Positions 42,222-51,076 of a stretch of DNA of 64,000 nucleotides are shown here, one piece after another. The DNA lies in assembly GCF_002210435.1 (NCBI RefSeq), contig NZ_MZMV01000002.1, forward strand, positions 124,001-188,000. Reading direction: 5' to 3'. Positions within the stretch are counted from its first letter, which is position 1, and each line of letters begins with the position of its first letter. The position numbers and the translations under genes were made by a program. The notes under the pieces are model-generated. The model worked only from the letters and a program-made list of their open reading frames with translations, made no database searches and was not told where the DNA came from. Origin of the DNA: Micromonospora wenchangensis (GTDB lineage Bacteria; Actinomycetota; Actinomycetes; Mycobacteriales; Micromonosporaceae).

Positions 42222-43304
42222 ATGCGGATCGTGATCGTGGGGGCCACCGGCAACGTGGGCACGGCGGTGCTGCGCCGGCTGGGTCGGGAACCGGGACTCG
42301 ACCTGGTCGGCGTCGCCCGCCGGCTGCCCGGCCCCGACCCCGGCGCGCCCTACGCCGGGGTGCGGTGGCACTCCTGCGACATCGGCGCGCCGGGTGCGGT
42401 CGACCAGCTCACCGCGATCTTCGCGGGGGCCGACGCCGTGGTGCACCTGGCCTGGCAGATCCAGCCCAGCCACGACCAGCGCACCCTGCACCGGACCAAC
42501 GTCGGCGGCAGCCGCGCGGTGACCGAAGCCACCGTCCGGGCCGGGGTGCCCGCCCTGGTGTACGCCTCGTCGGTCGGCACCTACGCGCCAGGCCCGAAGG
42601 ACCACCCGGTCAGCGAACGGTGGCCGGCGACCGGGGTGCCCGGCTCCTCGTACAGCCGGGACAAGGCCGAGGTGGAGGCCGTGCTGGACACCGTCGAGGC
42701 CGCCCATCCGCGGCTGCGGGTGGTCCGGCTGCGCCCCGGACTGATCTTCCAACGGGACGCCGGCACCGAGATCACCAGGTACTTCCTCGGGCCGCTGGCC
42801 CCGGTACGGCTGCTGCGGTACGGGCGGATCCCGCTCGTACCGGCCAACCGGCGGCTGCGGATGCAGGCGGTGCACGCCGACGACGTCGCCGACGCGTACG
42901 CCCGCGCGGTCCTCGGTGAGGCGCGCGGCGCGTTCAACGTCGCCGCGGACCCGGTACTGACCCCGGAGCTGGTGGCCCGGCACTTCAAGGGCTGGACGGT
43001 ACCGGTGGCCGCCCCGGTGCTGCGCGCCGCCGCCGCGCTGACCTGGCGGTGCCGGCTGCAACCCGTGGACGCGGGCTGGGTCGAGCTGGGGCTCGCCGCG
43101 CCGCTGATGTCCAGCGCCCGCGCCGAGACCGAACTCGGCTGGCAGCCGCGGGTCGACGCGTTGACCGCGCTGCGGGAACTGTTCGCCGGGATGGCCGACG
43201 GCGCGCACACCGCCGGCCCGCCGATGTCCGGCGTCGGCGACCTGCCCGGCCGGGCCGCCGGCCTGCTCCGGGGCCGCGTCCCCGGGCAGGGCAACCCCTA
43301 CTGA
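42222..43304 (+). CDS. NAD-dependent epimerase/dehydratase family protein
   Basis: 360-residue extended SDR with the cofactor loop VGATGNVG (residues 6-13), the VHLAW strand, YASSVGTY and the YSRDK catalytic pair. The C-terminal 110 residues include substrate-binding and a poorly conserved tail. Relatives act on nucleotide sugars or terpenoid/flavonoid-like substrates. No sugar pathway genes are adjacent, so the substrate is open. ATG 42222; no strong ribosome site. Confidence 0.85.
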   Translation: MRIVIVGATGNVGTAVLRRLGREPGLDLVGVARRLPGPDPGAPYAGVRWHSCDIGAPGAVDQLTAIFAGADAVVHLAWQIQPSHDQRTLHRTNVGGSRAVTEATVRAGVPALVYASSVGTYAPGPKDHPVSERWPATGVPGSSYSRDKAEVEAVLDTVEAAHPRLRVVRLRPGLIFQRDAGTEITRYFLGPLAPVRLLRYGRIPLVPANRRLRMQAVHADDVADAYARAVLGEARGAFNVAADPVLTPELVARHFKGWTVPVAAPVLRAAAALTWRCRLQPVDAGWVELGLAAPLMSSARAETELGWQPRVDALTALRELFAGMADGAHTAGPPMSGVGDLPGRAAGLLRGRVPGQGNPY

Positions 43305-43328
43305 CCCGCGCCGCCGGCCGTCGGTCCG

Positions 43329-44078
43329 TCAGGCGTGGGAGAGGGCGAAGGCGGTCAGGAAGCCGAGCACGGTGATCAGGCCGACCAGCAGGTGGGCGTC
43401 CTCGAACGCCTCCGGGACCATGGTGTCGGTGATCATCGCGAGGATCGCCCCGGCGGCCAACGCGGTGATGGTGGCCAGCAGCTCCGGCGGCGCACCACCC
43501 AGCAGGGTGTTGCCGAGCAGCGCGGAGACCCCGCTGACCAGGGCGATCGCCGTCCACAGCCCGAAGACGTACCGGCGGGAACGGCCGGCGCGGCGCATGC
43601 CGGCGGCGCTCGACAGACCCTCCGGCACGTTGCTGAGGAAGACCGCGACCACCGTGACCAGGCTGACCGGGCCGCCGGCCAGCAGGCTCGCGCCGATCAC
43701 CACCGACTCGGGTACGCCGTCGAGCAGCGCGCCCACCGCGATCGCCGAGCCCGAACCGGGCTGCTCCCGCTCGGAGGGTTGTTCCCCGCCGGAGCGTTTC
43801 CGGTGCCGGGCACCCCGTCGGGCGAGGAGCAGGTTGGCCCCGGTGTACGCCAACGCCCCGCCCGCCGCCCCGACCGCGGTCGGCAGCAGCCCTCCCTGCT
43901 CGTGCGCCTCGGCGATCAACTCGAACGAGACGGCGGAGAGCAGGACCCCCGCACCGAACGCCATGATCGACGCGACGACCTTGCGGGGCACCGGCAGGAA
44001 GAACCCGGCGGCCGCCCCGACCAGGAGCGCGGACCCGGCCAACAGGCCCCACGCCCCGGCTTGCAACCACTGCGGCAT
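43329..44078 (-). CDS. ZIP-family metal transporter
   Basis: 249-residue, eight-helix ZIP permease. The metal-site motifs ALLDGVPES (helix 4) and LSNVPEG (helix 5) are intact, and a His/Arg-rich loop (RRGARHRKR) lies between helices 3 and 4. Imports divalent metal, often zinc. No Zur-like box was seen upstream of ATG 44078, although a Zur regulator is encoded elsewhere in the window. Convergent with the epimerase gene. Confidence 0.88.
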   Translation of the reverse strand: MPQWLQAGAWGLLAGSALLVGAAAGFFLPVPRKVVASIMAFGAGVLLSAVSFELIAEAHEQGGLLPTAVGAAGGALAYTGANLLLARRGARHRKRSGGEQPSEREQPGSGSAIAVGALLDGVPESVVIGASLLAGGPVSLVTVVAVFLSNVPEGLSSAAGMRRAGRSRRYVFGLWTAIALVSGVSALLGNTLLGGAPPELLATITALAAGAILAMITDTMVPEAFEDAHLLVGLITVLGFLTAFALSHA

Positions 44079-44144
44079 TCCGGGGACCGTACCCGCCCCC
44101 GCACCGCGTCAACCAGACCCGGCAGCCCCACCGGGGCCGGTCGC

Positions 44145-45353
44145 TCAGAAGTCGGCGAACAGGTAGGGCAGTGCGCGGGGAAAGAGCCGCCGCAACTCCC
44201 CCGCCGCCTCCGGGCCGACGTCACCCAACCCCCTGATGTGCACCTCGGCCGGGTCGAGCACCCCGTACGCCAGCGCGGACAACCCGGCGGCGGTGAGCGT
44301 CGCGGTCGGCACCGGGCCGCCGGCGGTCACCGCCGGACCGCCGCCGGGGGCCAACGCCAACCGGCCGTCGACGCCGTCGAGCAGGTGGGTGCCGGCGAGC
44401 CAGCGGTCCTCGACCAGGTCCACCCGCACCCGGCCCGGCCCGGCGGGCAGCCCGGCCAGGGCGTCCACGCTCAGCAGGCGGGCCATCGGCGCCGGCGAAC
44501 CGGGCCGGGACACCCGGGCCTCGACGTGCACGGCCAGGTCGGTCAGCCACAGCTCGGGCAGGTCGTCGGCGGGGACCCGGAGGCTGATCCGCTCCACCTG
44601 GTCGACGTGCCGGGCGAGGAACTGCAACAGCAGGGCACGGGCGTACGGGTCGGCGGCGAGCAGGTCGTCGCCGACCAGTTCGCCACCGTGGTCGTCGATC
44701 CGGTAGGTGAGCGCACCGACCACGCTGCCGTCGACGGTCGCGGTGATCAGCCACCTGTCGTCCCGGTCCCGCAGCCCCACGTCCCGGAAGTCGGGGAAGA
44801 TCGCGAAACCGTGCCGCTCCCGCAGGCACCGCTCGGTGAACGAGCGGTAGTGCGGATAGCCGACGCCGATCCGCTCCCAGCCCACCGTGCCGGGCAACTC
44901 GGCGCGCAGCAGCGGGGCCAGGTCGGCCGGGGAGAACCGGACGGTACGCGCCCGGGGCAGCCCCACGTAGCCGAACCGTTCGTAGAAGCTGGCCCGGAAC
45001 GGATACAGCGCGGTCACCGGGTGCCCGCCGTCGCGCATCTCGTCGAGGAGCTGGCAGAGCAGGGCGCGGACGTACCCCTGTCGGCGGGCCAGCGGGTGGG
45101 TGGCGATCCCGGCGACCCCGGCCATCGGCAGCACCGCGCCGCGCAGGTTCTGCCGCATCGGCACCGCGCTGGCGGTGGCCCGGGCCTCGCCGCCCTCCTC
45201 CACCACCAGGGTCCGGTTGCCCTTGTTGTACGGCAGGTAGCGGTGGAACGCGTCGACCCGCTCCCGGCTCAGCGGGGTCGCCTCGAAGGCGTACGCCTGG
45301 AGCGGGAAGCTGGTGGTCAGTCGTTCCTCGGCGGCCAGGCGACGGATGAGCAT
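44145..45353 (-). CDS. Eis-like GNAT N-acetyltransferase
   Basis: 402-residue protein of the Eis (enhanced intracellular survival) type: an N-terminal GNAT domain with the acetyl-CoA loop VAGIATHPLARRQGYVRAL, a second GNAT-like domain and a C-terminal SCP2-like domain (VDLVEDRWLAGTHLLDG). Some Eis enzymes acetylate aminoglycosides at several amines, others lysines or small amines. ATG 45353 gives the normal family length; an upstream TTG 45407 would couple it to the phosphatase gene by a 4-nt overlap. Confidence 0.85.
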   Translation of the reverse strand: MLIRRLAAEERLTTSFPLQAYAFEATPLSRERVDAFHRYLPYNKGNRTLVVEEGGEARATASAVPMRQNLRGAVLPMAGVAGIATHPLARRQGYVRALLCQLLDEMRDGGHPVTALYPFRASFYERFGYVGLPRARTVRFSPADLAPLLRAELPGTVGWERIGVGYPHYRSFTERCLRERHGFAIFPDFRDVGLRDRDDRWLITATVDGSVVGALTYRIDDHGGELVGDDLLAADPYARALLLQFLARHVDQVERISLRVPADDLPELWLTDLAVHVEARVSRPGSPAPMARLLSVDALAGLPAGPGRVRVDLVEDRWLAGTHLLDGVDGRLALAPGGGPAVTAGGPVPTATLTAAGLSALAYGVLDPAEVHIRGLGDVGPEAAGELRRLFPRALPYLFADF

Positions 45354-45403
45354 CCGTCCATCCCAACCCGGCCGGCGGTCGGCCGCAACCCGGTTGGCCA
45401 GGT

Positions 45404-46123
45404 TCAACCCTCGGTCACGTCGGAGACCACCACGGTGACGTTGTCCGGCGCGCCGGCCTGGTGGGCCAGCTTCACCAGTTGCTCACCGCAGTGCCGGCGG
45501 TCCTGGTAGGTGACGAGCGCCCCGTGGATCGCCTCGTCGGCCACGTAGTCGGAGAGCCCGTCGCTGCACAGCAGCACGCGGTCCCCGGCGAACACGGTCA
45601 GCACGCCGATCGCCGGGGGTGCGTCCGCCCCCTGCACCGCCCGGGTGACCAGGGAACGCTGCGGGTGGTGGCGGGCCTGGTCGGGGGAGAGCGCGCCCTG
45701 GTCGACAAGCGCCTGGACGAAGGTGTCGTCCCGGGTGAGCTGGGTGAGTTCCCCGTCGCGCAGCAGGTAGCAGCGGGAGTCGCCGACCTGCGCGAGGACC
45801 AGGGTGTCCCCGGCGAGCAGGGCGGCGGTCAGCGTCGTACCCATGCCCTCGCGGGCCGGGTCGGCGGAGATCGCCGCCCGGATGCGCCGGTTGGCGGTGG
45901 AGACCACGGCCCGCAGCGCCTCGGCGGCCTCGTCCGTACCGGTGGGTGGGACCAGCTCGTCCAGGATGCGGATGACGATCTCGCTGGCCACCTCGCCGGC
46001 GGGGAGCCCACCCATGCCGTCCGCCACCGCGACCAGGCGTTCACCGGCGAGGGCCGAGTCCTCGTTGTTGGTGCGGACCAGGCCGACGTCGTTGAGGATG
46101 GCCGAGCGGAGGATCAGCGTCAT
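45404..46123 (-). CDS. PP2C-type serine/threonine phosphatase (PstP-like)
   Basis: 239-residue soluble PPM phosphatase. Metal-binding motifs are in order: VGLVRTNNEDS, VADGMGG, GTTLTAALL, VGDSRCYLL and APDNVTVVV. It lacks the transmembrane anchor of the cell-division PstP, so it is probably a second, cytosolic phosphatase. It is divergent from the LuxR gene across a short region with an 18-bp palindrome. Confidence 0.9.
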   Translation of the reverse strand: MTLILRSAILNDVGLVRTNNEDSALAGERLVAVADGMGGLPAGEVASEIVIRILDELVPPTGTDEAAEALRAVVSTANRRIRAAISADPAREGMGTTLTAALLAGDTLVLAQVGDSRCYLLRDGELTQLTRDDTFVQALVDQGALSPDQARHHPQRSLVTRAVQGADAPPAIGVLTVFAGDRVLLCSDGLSDYVADEAIHGALVTYQDRRHCGEQLVKLAHQAGAPDNVTVVVSDVTEG

Positions 46124-46158
46124 GGGACAAGCTTGCCGGATACACCCTCCCTCCGTCT

Positions 46159-46176
46159 CTACGCACTAGTACGTAG
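46159..46176. promoter_or_regulatory. Palindromic operator between phosphatase and LuxR genes
   Basis: CTACGCACTAGTACGTAG is an 18-bp palindrome with 8 of 9 pairs matching, centred between the divergent starts (46123 and 46187). A likely regulator site, possibly for the adjacent LuxR protein. Confidence 0.5.
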
Positions 46177-46186
46177 GGTGGGAGAA

Positions 46187-47221
46187 ATGATCCCGGTGTC
46201 CATGGTGGGTCGCGTCGGAGAGCTCGCCGAGCTCGACCGGGCGTGGTCCACCGTGGCCGGTACGGGCCGGTCGGCCCCCGCCGTCACGGTCATCACCGGA
46301 GCCGCCGGGGTGGGCAAGAGTCGGCTGGTCGCGGCGGCCGTCGAGGGTCTCTCGCCCCGCCCGGCGGCGGTCCTCACCGGGACGGCACGGGTGCACGACC
46401 CGGCCCCCTACGACTGGCTGGCGGCGGTCCTCAGCGTCCGCGACGTCGGGGCGCTCGACCTGCCGTCCGACGCGCTCGCCTGGTTGGCCCAGCACCCGGC
46501 CGCGCCGCGCGAGCGGTACGCCCCCGGCACGCTGCTCCGGCTCGCCGTGCGCACCGTCCGGTCGCTGGTGGGTGCCGGCCCGGCCGTGCTGGTGGTGGAG
46601 GACCTGCACGATCTCGACCCGGCCAGCCTCAACCTGGTCGTCGAGCTGGCCACCGCGCCGCAGTTGCCGGCGCTGCTGGTGGTGGCGAGCCGGCCGCCGG
46701 CCGACGCGGTCGCACCGGACCTCACCCGCCGCGTCCTGGCCCGCCTCTGCGGGGTACGCGGCGCGGTGCGCCAGCACCTCGGCCCGCTCGGCGTCGCCGA
46801 GGTGGCCGAGATCCTTACCCAGGTGTACGGCGACAGCCCGAGTACGGCGCGGGTCTGTGCCGGGGTCTGGCAACGCACCGGCGGCAACCCGTACGCGCTC
46901 ACCGAGTTGCTGGCGGTGCACGCCGGCCAGGGGCTGGAGGCGCTGGTCCGGGAACCGTTGCCGGAGCACCTGCGGATGCCGTCGCCCCGGGCCGCCGCCC
47001 CGCCCGAGGCCGAGCTGACCGGCCGGGAGGTCGAGGTGCTGGGCTGCCTGGTCGCCGGGATGTCCAACAAGCAGGCCGCGCGGGCGCTGGGCATCTCGGT
47101 GCGGACGGTGACGGTGCACGTGTCGAACCTGCTGCGCAAGACCGGCTCGGCGTCGCGTACCGAGGCGGCGCTCTGGGCGGTGCAGCACCGGGTGCCCGGT
47201 GCGGGTCAGGTGCGGGGGTAG
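46187..47221 (+). CDS. Compact LuxR-family ATP-binding regulator
   Basis: 344-residue protein: an AAA/STAND-type ATPase domain with Walker A ITGAAGVGKSRL and Walker B LVVEDLHDLD, then a C-terminal LuxR HTH (LTGREVEVLGCLVAGMSNKQ). LAL regulators are usually about 900 residues with a long TPR region between these parts; here that region is missing and only about 30 residues link them. ATG 46187 follows GGGTGGGAG. The last 16 nt overlap the convergent XRE gene. Confidence 0.85.
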   Translation: MIPVSMVGRVGELAELDRAWSTVAGTGRSAPAVTVITGAAGVGKSRLVAAAVEGLSPRPAAVLTGTARVHDPAPYDWLAAVLSVRDVGALDLPSDALAWLAQHPAAPRERYAPGTLLRLAVRTVRSLVGAGPAVLVVEDLHDLDPASLNLVVELATAPQLPALLVVASRPPADAVAPDLTRRVLARLCGVRGAVRQHLGPLGVAEVAEILTQVYGDSPSTARVCAGVWQRTGGNPYALTELLAVHAGQGLEALVREPLPEHLRMPSPRAAAPPEAELTGREVEVLGCLVAGMSNKQAARALGISVRTVTVHVSNLLRKTGSASRTEAALWAVQHRVPGAGQVRG

Positions 47222-47766
47222 CGCAGCAGCAGGCTGGCGGCGACCTCCTCGTCGCCGAGGGCGGCGTAGCCGTGCGGCACGTCGGAGGTCCAGCGCAGGT
47301 GGCCGCCGGCGGCGGCGGTCAGCGGGGCGTCGAGCGGGCCGGCGCGGAGCACCCCGGCGAAGACCGTGACGTGTTCGGTGACCCCGGGCTGGTGGGCGGG
47401 GGAGACCTGCTCCCCACCGGGGCGGACCCGCAGCCGGTACAGCTCGTAACTGGCGTCGGTTTCGGTGAACGACTCCAGCAGGGTGGCGACGACCGTGGTG
47501 CCCCGCACGGTCGGGGTGGCGGCGGGCCCGGCGAGTACGGCCGCCAGCGGCACGCCGAGCTGGGCGGTGATCGCGTAGAGCGTCTCCAGGGTGGGGTTGC
47601 GGGTGCCGTTCTCCAGCGCCGAGAGGGTGGCCTTCCCGACCCCGGCGCTACGGGCCAGCGTGGAGAGGGAGACCCCGCGTTCGATCCGCAGCGCGCGCAG
47701 CCGGTGGCCGACCGCCCCGGCGTCGGTTTCGGGCGCGGGCCGGCGGGCTGGGCGGGGCGGGGTCAT
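47206..47766 (-). CDS. XRE-cupin transcriptional regulator
   Basis: 186-residue regulator with an N-terminal HTH (LSTLARSAGVGKATLSALENG) and a C-terminal cupin fold (VTVFAGVLRAGPL), the layout of SutR/PuuR-like regulators that sense small ligands. Divergent from the BenE transporter gene with a clean operator between them, so it probably controls itself and BenE. Confidence 0.88.
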   Translation of the reverse strand: MTPPRPARRPAPETDAGAVGHRLRALRIERGVSLSTLARSAGVGKATLSALENGTRNPTLETLYAITAQLGVPLAAVLAGPAATPTVRGTTVVATLLESFTETDASYELYRLRVRPGGEQVSPAHQPGVTEHVTVFAGVLRAGPLDAPLTAAAGGHLRWTSDVPHGYAALGDEEVAASLLLRYPRT

Positions 47767-47790
47767 CCGGCTATGGTGCTACACGGCGCT

Positions 47791-47806
47791 GTTCCGTAAA
47801 CGGAAC
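47791..47806. promoter_or_regulatory. Operator between XRE-cupin and benE genes
   Basis: GTTCCGTAAACGGAAC: perfect 7-bp arms with a 2-nt centre, in the 66-nt gap between the divergent genes. A strong candidate for the XRE-cupin binding site. Confidence 0.7.
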
Positions 47807-47832
47807 GATGGTGGCGGGGCGCGAGGGGGAGT

Positions 47833-49092
47833 GTGGTGGGGGATCGGTTGCAACCGGTGCTGGCCGGCGTGGTGACCGCCGTGGTCGGCTTCGCCAGTTC
47901 GTTCACCGTCGTGCTCGCCGGACTGCGGGCGGTCGGTGCCAGCGAGGCGCAGGCCGCCTCCGGGCTGCTCACGGTGAGCGTCGCCGCCGGGATCTGTGCG
48001 ACCTGGCTCGGGCTGCGGCACCGGATGCCGATCGCGATCGCCTGGTCCACGCCGGGCGCGGCGCTGCTGGTCGCCACCGGGCCGGTCCCCGGCGGATGGC
48101 CCGCCGCCGTGGGCGCGTTCGCGCTGTGCGGGCTGCTCATCGTCACCGCCGGCCTCTTCCCCGCCCTGGGGCGGGCGGTGGCCGCCATCCCCGCCCCGGT
48201 GGCGGCCGCGATGCTGGCCGGGGTGCTGCTGCCGCTGTGCACCGCCCCGGTACGCGCACTGGTCGAGGTGCCGGCCCTGGCCGCCCCGGTGATCGTGACC
48301 TGGCTGGTGCTGCACCGGTTCGCCCCCCGGTGGGCGGTCCCGGCCGCGCTGGTGGCGGCGGCGGTGGTGATCGCCCTCACCACGACCGGCGCGGGGGTCA
48401 CCCTCGGCGACCTGCGGCCGGTGGTGTCGCCGACCGTACCGGCGTTCACCCTGCCCGCCGTGATCGGCCTGGCGCTGCCCCTGTTCCTGGTCACCATGGC
48501 CGCGCAGAACGTGCCCGGCACGGCGGTGCTGCGCGGCTTCGGCTACCGGCCGCCGCTCGCCCCGGCGCTGCGCACCACCGGGCTGGCCACTGCGCTCGGT
48601 GCCGCCACCGGCGGGCACGCGGTCAACCTGGCGGCGATCACCGCCGCCCTCGCCGCCGGCCCCGACGCCCACCCCGATCCGGACCGGCGCTGGATCGCCT
48701 CGGTGACCGCCGGGATCGGCCTGGCGCTGCTCGGGCTCGGCGCGGGCGCGGCGACCACGCTGGTGCTGCTCTCCCCGCCGGTGCTCATCGAGGCGGTCGC
48801 CGGGCTCGCGCTGCTCGGCGCGTTGGCCGGTGCCCTCTCCTCGGCGCTCGCCCCCGCCCCCGCGTCCGATCCACAGAGCCGGGAGGCCGCCGTGGTGACG
48901 TTCGTGGTCACCGCCTCGGGGGTGAGCCTGCTCGGCGTGGGTGGGGCGTTCTGGGGACTGTTGGCAGGCTGGCTGATGCTGTTGCTCTTCCGGCGCCGGA
49001 CGCAGGCTCCGGCCGTGGGGCTACCGGGGCCGCAGGAACTGGAGGGGAACCCGGTGGCCGGGGGTCAGTCCAGGCAGGTCACGGGGCGCTGA
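47833..49092 (+). CDS. benE: BenE-family (benzoate:H+ symporter-like) transporter
   Basis: 419-residue membrane protein with about 12 helices. PIAIAWSTPGAALLV, PLFLVTMAAQNVPG and a later GGHAVNLAAITAALAAG stretch are hallmark segments of the BenE family. Imports benzoate-like aromatic acids or purine-like compounds. GTG 47833 is 66 nt from the divergent regulator. No benzoate catabolic genes are nearby. Its last 14 nt overlap the convergent gene at 49079. Confidence 0.88.
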   Translation: MVGDRLQPVLAGVVTAVVGFASSFTVVLAGLRAVGASEAQAASGLLTVSVAAGICATWLGLRHRMPIAIAWSTPGAALLVATGPVPGGWPAAVGAFALCGLLIVTAGLFPALGRAVAAIPAPVAAAMLAGVLLPLCTAPVRALVEVPALAAPVIVTWLVLHRFAPRWAVPAALVAAAVVIALTTTGAGVTLGDLRPVVSPTVPAFTLPAVIGLALPLFLVTMAAQNVPGTAVLRGFGYRPPLAPALRTTGLATALGAATGGHAVNLAAITAALAAGPDAHPDPDRRWIASVTAGIGLALLGLGAGAATTLVLLSPPVLIEAVAGLALLGALAGALSSALAPAPASDPQSREAAVVTFVVTASGVSLLGVGGAFWGLLAGWLMLLLFRRRTQAPAVGLPGPQELEGNPVAGGQSRQVTGR

Positions 49093-49417
49093 CGGTCGCC
49101 TCGACCGCCACCACCCGCAGTCGCGCGTCCGGCACGTACTGTTCGACGGTCGCCGCGAACTCCAGCGCGTGCTCCCGGCTGTCCAACAACACCAGGGCGT
49201 GCCCGGTCGCCTGGTCCGCCTCGCCCGGCCCCCACCAGCCACGGACGAACCCCGGGGCCTGCCGGACCACCTCCGCCATGTGCGCGTACTGCGCCTGCCG
49301 CGCCTCCGCCGTGCCAGCCGGCATCCGCTGCTCCCCGACGACCATGTACATCGGTCCATACTGAACCCGCGACTTCGGTTCCGCAGCCCCTCTGCCGTCC
49401 GTGGTCTGCTCCGCCAT
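49079..49417 (-). CDS. Small ABM-like (dimeric alpha/beta barrel) protein
   Basis: 112-residue protein with a pattern of four strands and two helices (YMVVGE, HMAEVVRQAPGFVRGWW, HALVLLDSREHALEFAATV) that resembles antibiotic-biosynthesis-monooxygenase-like or stress-responsive dimeric barrels. No catalytic motif can be assigned. Convergent with benE (14-nt overlap). Confidence 0.65.
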   Translation of the reverse strand: MAEQTTDGRGAAEPKSRVQYGPMYMVVGEQRMPAGTAEARQAQYAHMAEVVRQAPGFVRGWWGPGEADQATGHALVLLDSREHALEFAATVEQYVPDARLRVVAVEATVSAP

Positions 49418-49504
49418 GCGGCACCAACTCCTTCCGGCTCGTTCCGGACCTCATCCCGCTGCATCCTGGAGGTGAGTCCTCGGCGGGCGGTGATACCTCT
49501 ACGG

Positions 49505-49675
49505 GTCCTTTCGAGCTGATGACGTTGACGGCTCAACTACTCCCACCCCGCCGGACGGCGCTGAATCACCCCGCTCAAGACGGTGGCTGAGGAAGCCGGG
49601 GTGACCCGCGGGGTTGCTTGCGCGCCGAGGCGGCCGGGTCGTCGATGATTCGTTTACGCCATCAGCTCTAAAGGA
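49505..49675. repeat. 171-bp inverted-repeat element (MITE-like or structured RNA)
   Basis: Ends TCCTTTCGAGCTGAT (49505-49519) and ATCAGCTCTAAAGGA (49661-49675) pair at 14 of 15 positions, and weaker pairing extends several bases on both sides. Inside are a GTTGA-CGGC-TCAAC hairpin (49524-49537) and a TCACCCCG/CGGGGTGA pair (49566-49573, 49597-49604). No transposase frame is present. It fills the 416-nt gene-free gap 49418-49833. No target-site duplication was clear. Confidence 0.6.
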
Positions 49676-49833
49676 TGCGTGACAGGGTTGTTGCCCCCAG
49701 TCGGTGGGATCGATCGGCGCACGCGAGCGGCTGAGATCCCTGCGTGACGCCAGCGCGCCGACGCCCGGCGCGGCCGGCCGGGCCGCCGTCAGCGCGTCTC
49801 CGGCCAGCGCAGGTGGTGAGGGGCGGGGGCGGG

Positions 49834-50193
49834 TCACTCCTCCGGCGGCAGGTCGCCGACGGGGACGCTGAGGCGTACCTCGTCGTCGGTGACCGTGGCG
49901 ATCTGGTCGGCCAGCACGTACACCGCGCCGGTGCGGGCCAGTTCGGTGGAGACCTTGAGGTAGCCGGTGCGCAGCAGGCGGGCGGCGAGGTCGGCCGGGA
50001 CGTCCGGCTCCTCGACGGCCACCGACTCGATCAACTCATCCAGGCTGCCGCCCGGATCGGCGGTCGACGCCTGCACGGTCACCGCGTTGGGATCGCCCCG
50101 CTGGACCAGGTCGACGGTGCCGATCTCGACCCCGACCGTGTCGACCACCCGCATGCCGGTGGTGATCCGGGAGATGACCGCCTGCTCTGCCAT
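49834..50193 (-). CDS. PRC-barrel/DUF2171-like hypothetical protein
   Basis: 119-residue soluble, acidic protein with a short beta-strand pattern at the N-terminus (GMRVVDTVGVEIGTVDLV) that recalls PRC-barrel or DUF2171 stress proteins, followed by a region predicted to be mixed alpha/beta. ATG 50193 is chosen; ATG 50208 is possible. Function unknown. Confidence 0.65.
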   Translation of the reverse strand: MAEQAVISRITTGMRVVDTVGVEIGTVDLVQRGDPNAVTVQASTADPGGSLDELIESVAVEEPDVPADLAARLLRTGYLKVSTELARTGAVYVLADQIATVTDDEVRLSVPVGDLPPEE

Positions 50194-50237
50194 GCCCTGC
50201 TGCTCCATCCCCGGGCGGTTCCCTGCCCCACCCACCG

Positions 50238-50486
50238 CTAAACCGCCGGGCCCCAGGCGCCGGGCGGACGCGGGGACAACTCCCGCCAGGCGTCAGTCCC
50301 CTCCAGTAGGGCCCGGACGGTCTCCTCGGCCTCGTCGACGCTGCCGTACTCGTAGAACTGGGAGACGCCCTCCGCGCCGCCGGCCCGCTGCTCCACGTGC
50401 CACCGGTCGGCGTCGACGCGGAGGAAGACGTCCCGCCGCGCCAGTCGTCCCCATTTGCCGTTCCACCAGTGCCTACGCTGCTCCAT
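50238..50486 (-). CDS. Small hypothetical protein
   Basis: 82-residue protein rich in Trp and Arg at its N-terminus (HWWNGKWGRL) with an acidic helix (DEAEETVRALLEG) near the C-terminus. It looks like a genuine small actinobacterial protein from codon bias and the DVFLRVDADRWHVE strand pattern, but I know no function. It precedes the PRC-like gene on the same strand. Confidence 0.6.
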   Translation of the reverse strand: MEQRRHWWNGKWGRLARRDVFLRVDADRWHVEQRAGGAEGVSQFYEYGSVDEAEETVRALLEGTDAWRELSPRPPGAWGPAV

Positions 50487-50566
50487 GGCGGGACTCTATC
50501 GAACATGTGTACGACAGGATGCGGCCCCCGCGGGAGTTCCGCGGGGGCCGGTGTGCGCCGGTCGGG

Positions 50567-51037
50567 TCAGCGTGGGGCGGGCGGCTCCGGACGCCGACCG
50601 AGCACGTCGTCCAGCGCGCCGCGCTGCCCCGGGGTGGCGTGCCCGCCGGCGAGCAGCGCGTCCCGGATCTCGGTGAGCAGCTTGACCTCCTCGCTCGGCG
50701 CGGCGGGCGGCGGCTCCTCACCCCGCTTGCGCCGCTCGGCGAGCCGGTTCATCGGGTAGACGACGAGGAAGTACAGCGCCGCCGCCGTCAACGCGAAGGT
50801 GATCGCCGCGTTGACGAAGGCGATCCAGTCGAACGGGATGCCGCGGAACTCCGGCGTCGAGCCCTTGAGGCCGTCCTTCTGGCCGGTGATCAACACGATG
50901 ACGACCCGGACCAGTGGTTCGAGGAACGACTTGGTCAGCTGGGTGACCACGCCCGTGAACGCGGCGCCGATGACGACACCGACCGCCAGGTCGACGACGT
51001 TGCCGCGCATGATGAAGTCTTTGAAGCCCTTGAGCAT
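50567..51037 (-). CDS. mscL: Large-conductance mechanosensitive channel MscL
   Basis: 156-residue MscL with the conserved start MLKGFKDFIMRGNVVDLAVG, helix 1 carrying GAAFTGVV, an extracellular loop and helix 2 (about 75-95), then a charged C-terminal bundle. Opens under membrane tension to release osmolytes. Length and topology are normal for actinobacteria. Stands alone between convergent and same-strand neighbours. Confidence 0.96.
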   Translation of the reverse strand: MLKGFKDFIMRGNVVDLAVGVVIGAAFTGVVTQLTKSFLEPLVRVVIVLITGQKDGLKGSTPEFRGIPFDWIAFVNAAITFALTAAALYFLVVYPMNRLAERRKRGEEPPPAAPSEEVKLLTEIRDALLAGGHATPGQRGALDDVLGRRPEPPAPR

Positions 51038-51076
51038 CCGTACTCCTGTGCCGTCCGATTCTCCGTCGGGGACAAC

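Noticed and set aside
44079..44144. Zur box for the ZIP transporter
   Set aside because: No TGATAAT-like dyad is present upstream of 44078.
49499..49837. Minus-strand open frame across the inverted-repeat element
   Set aside because: It runs through the repeat and lacks a ribosome site or family resemblance.
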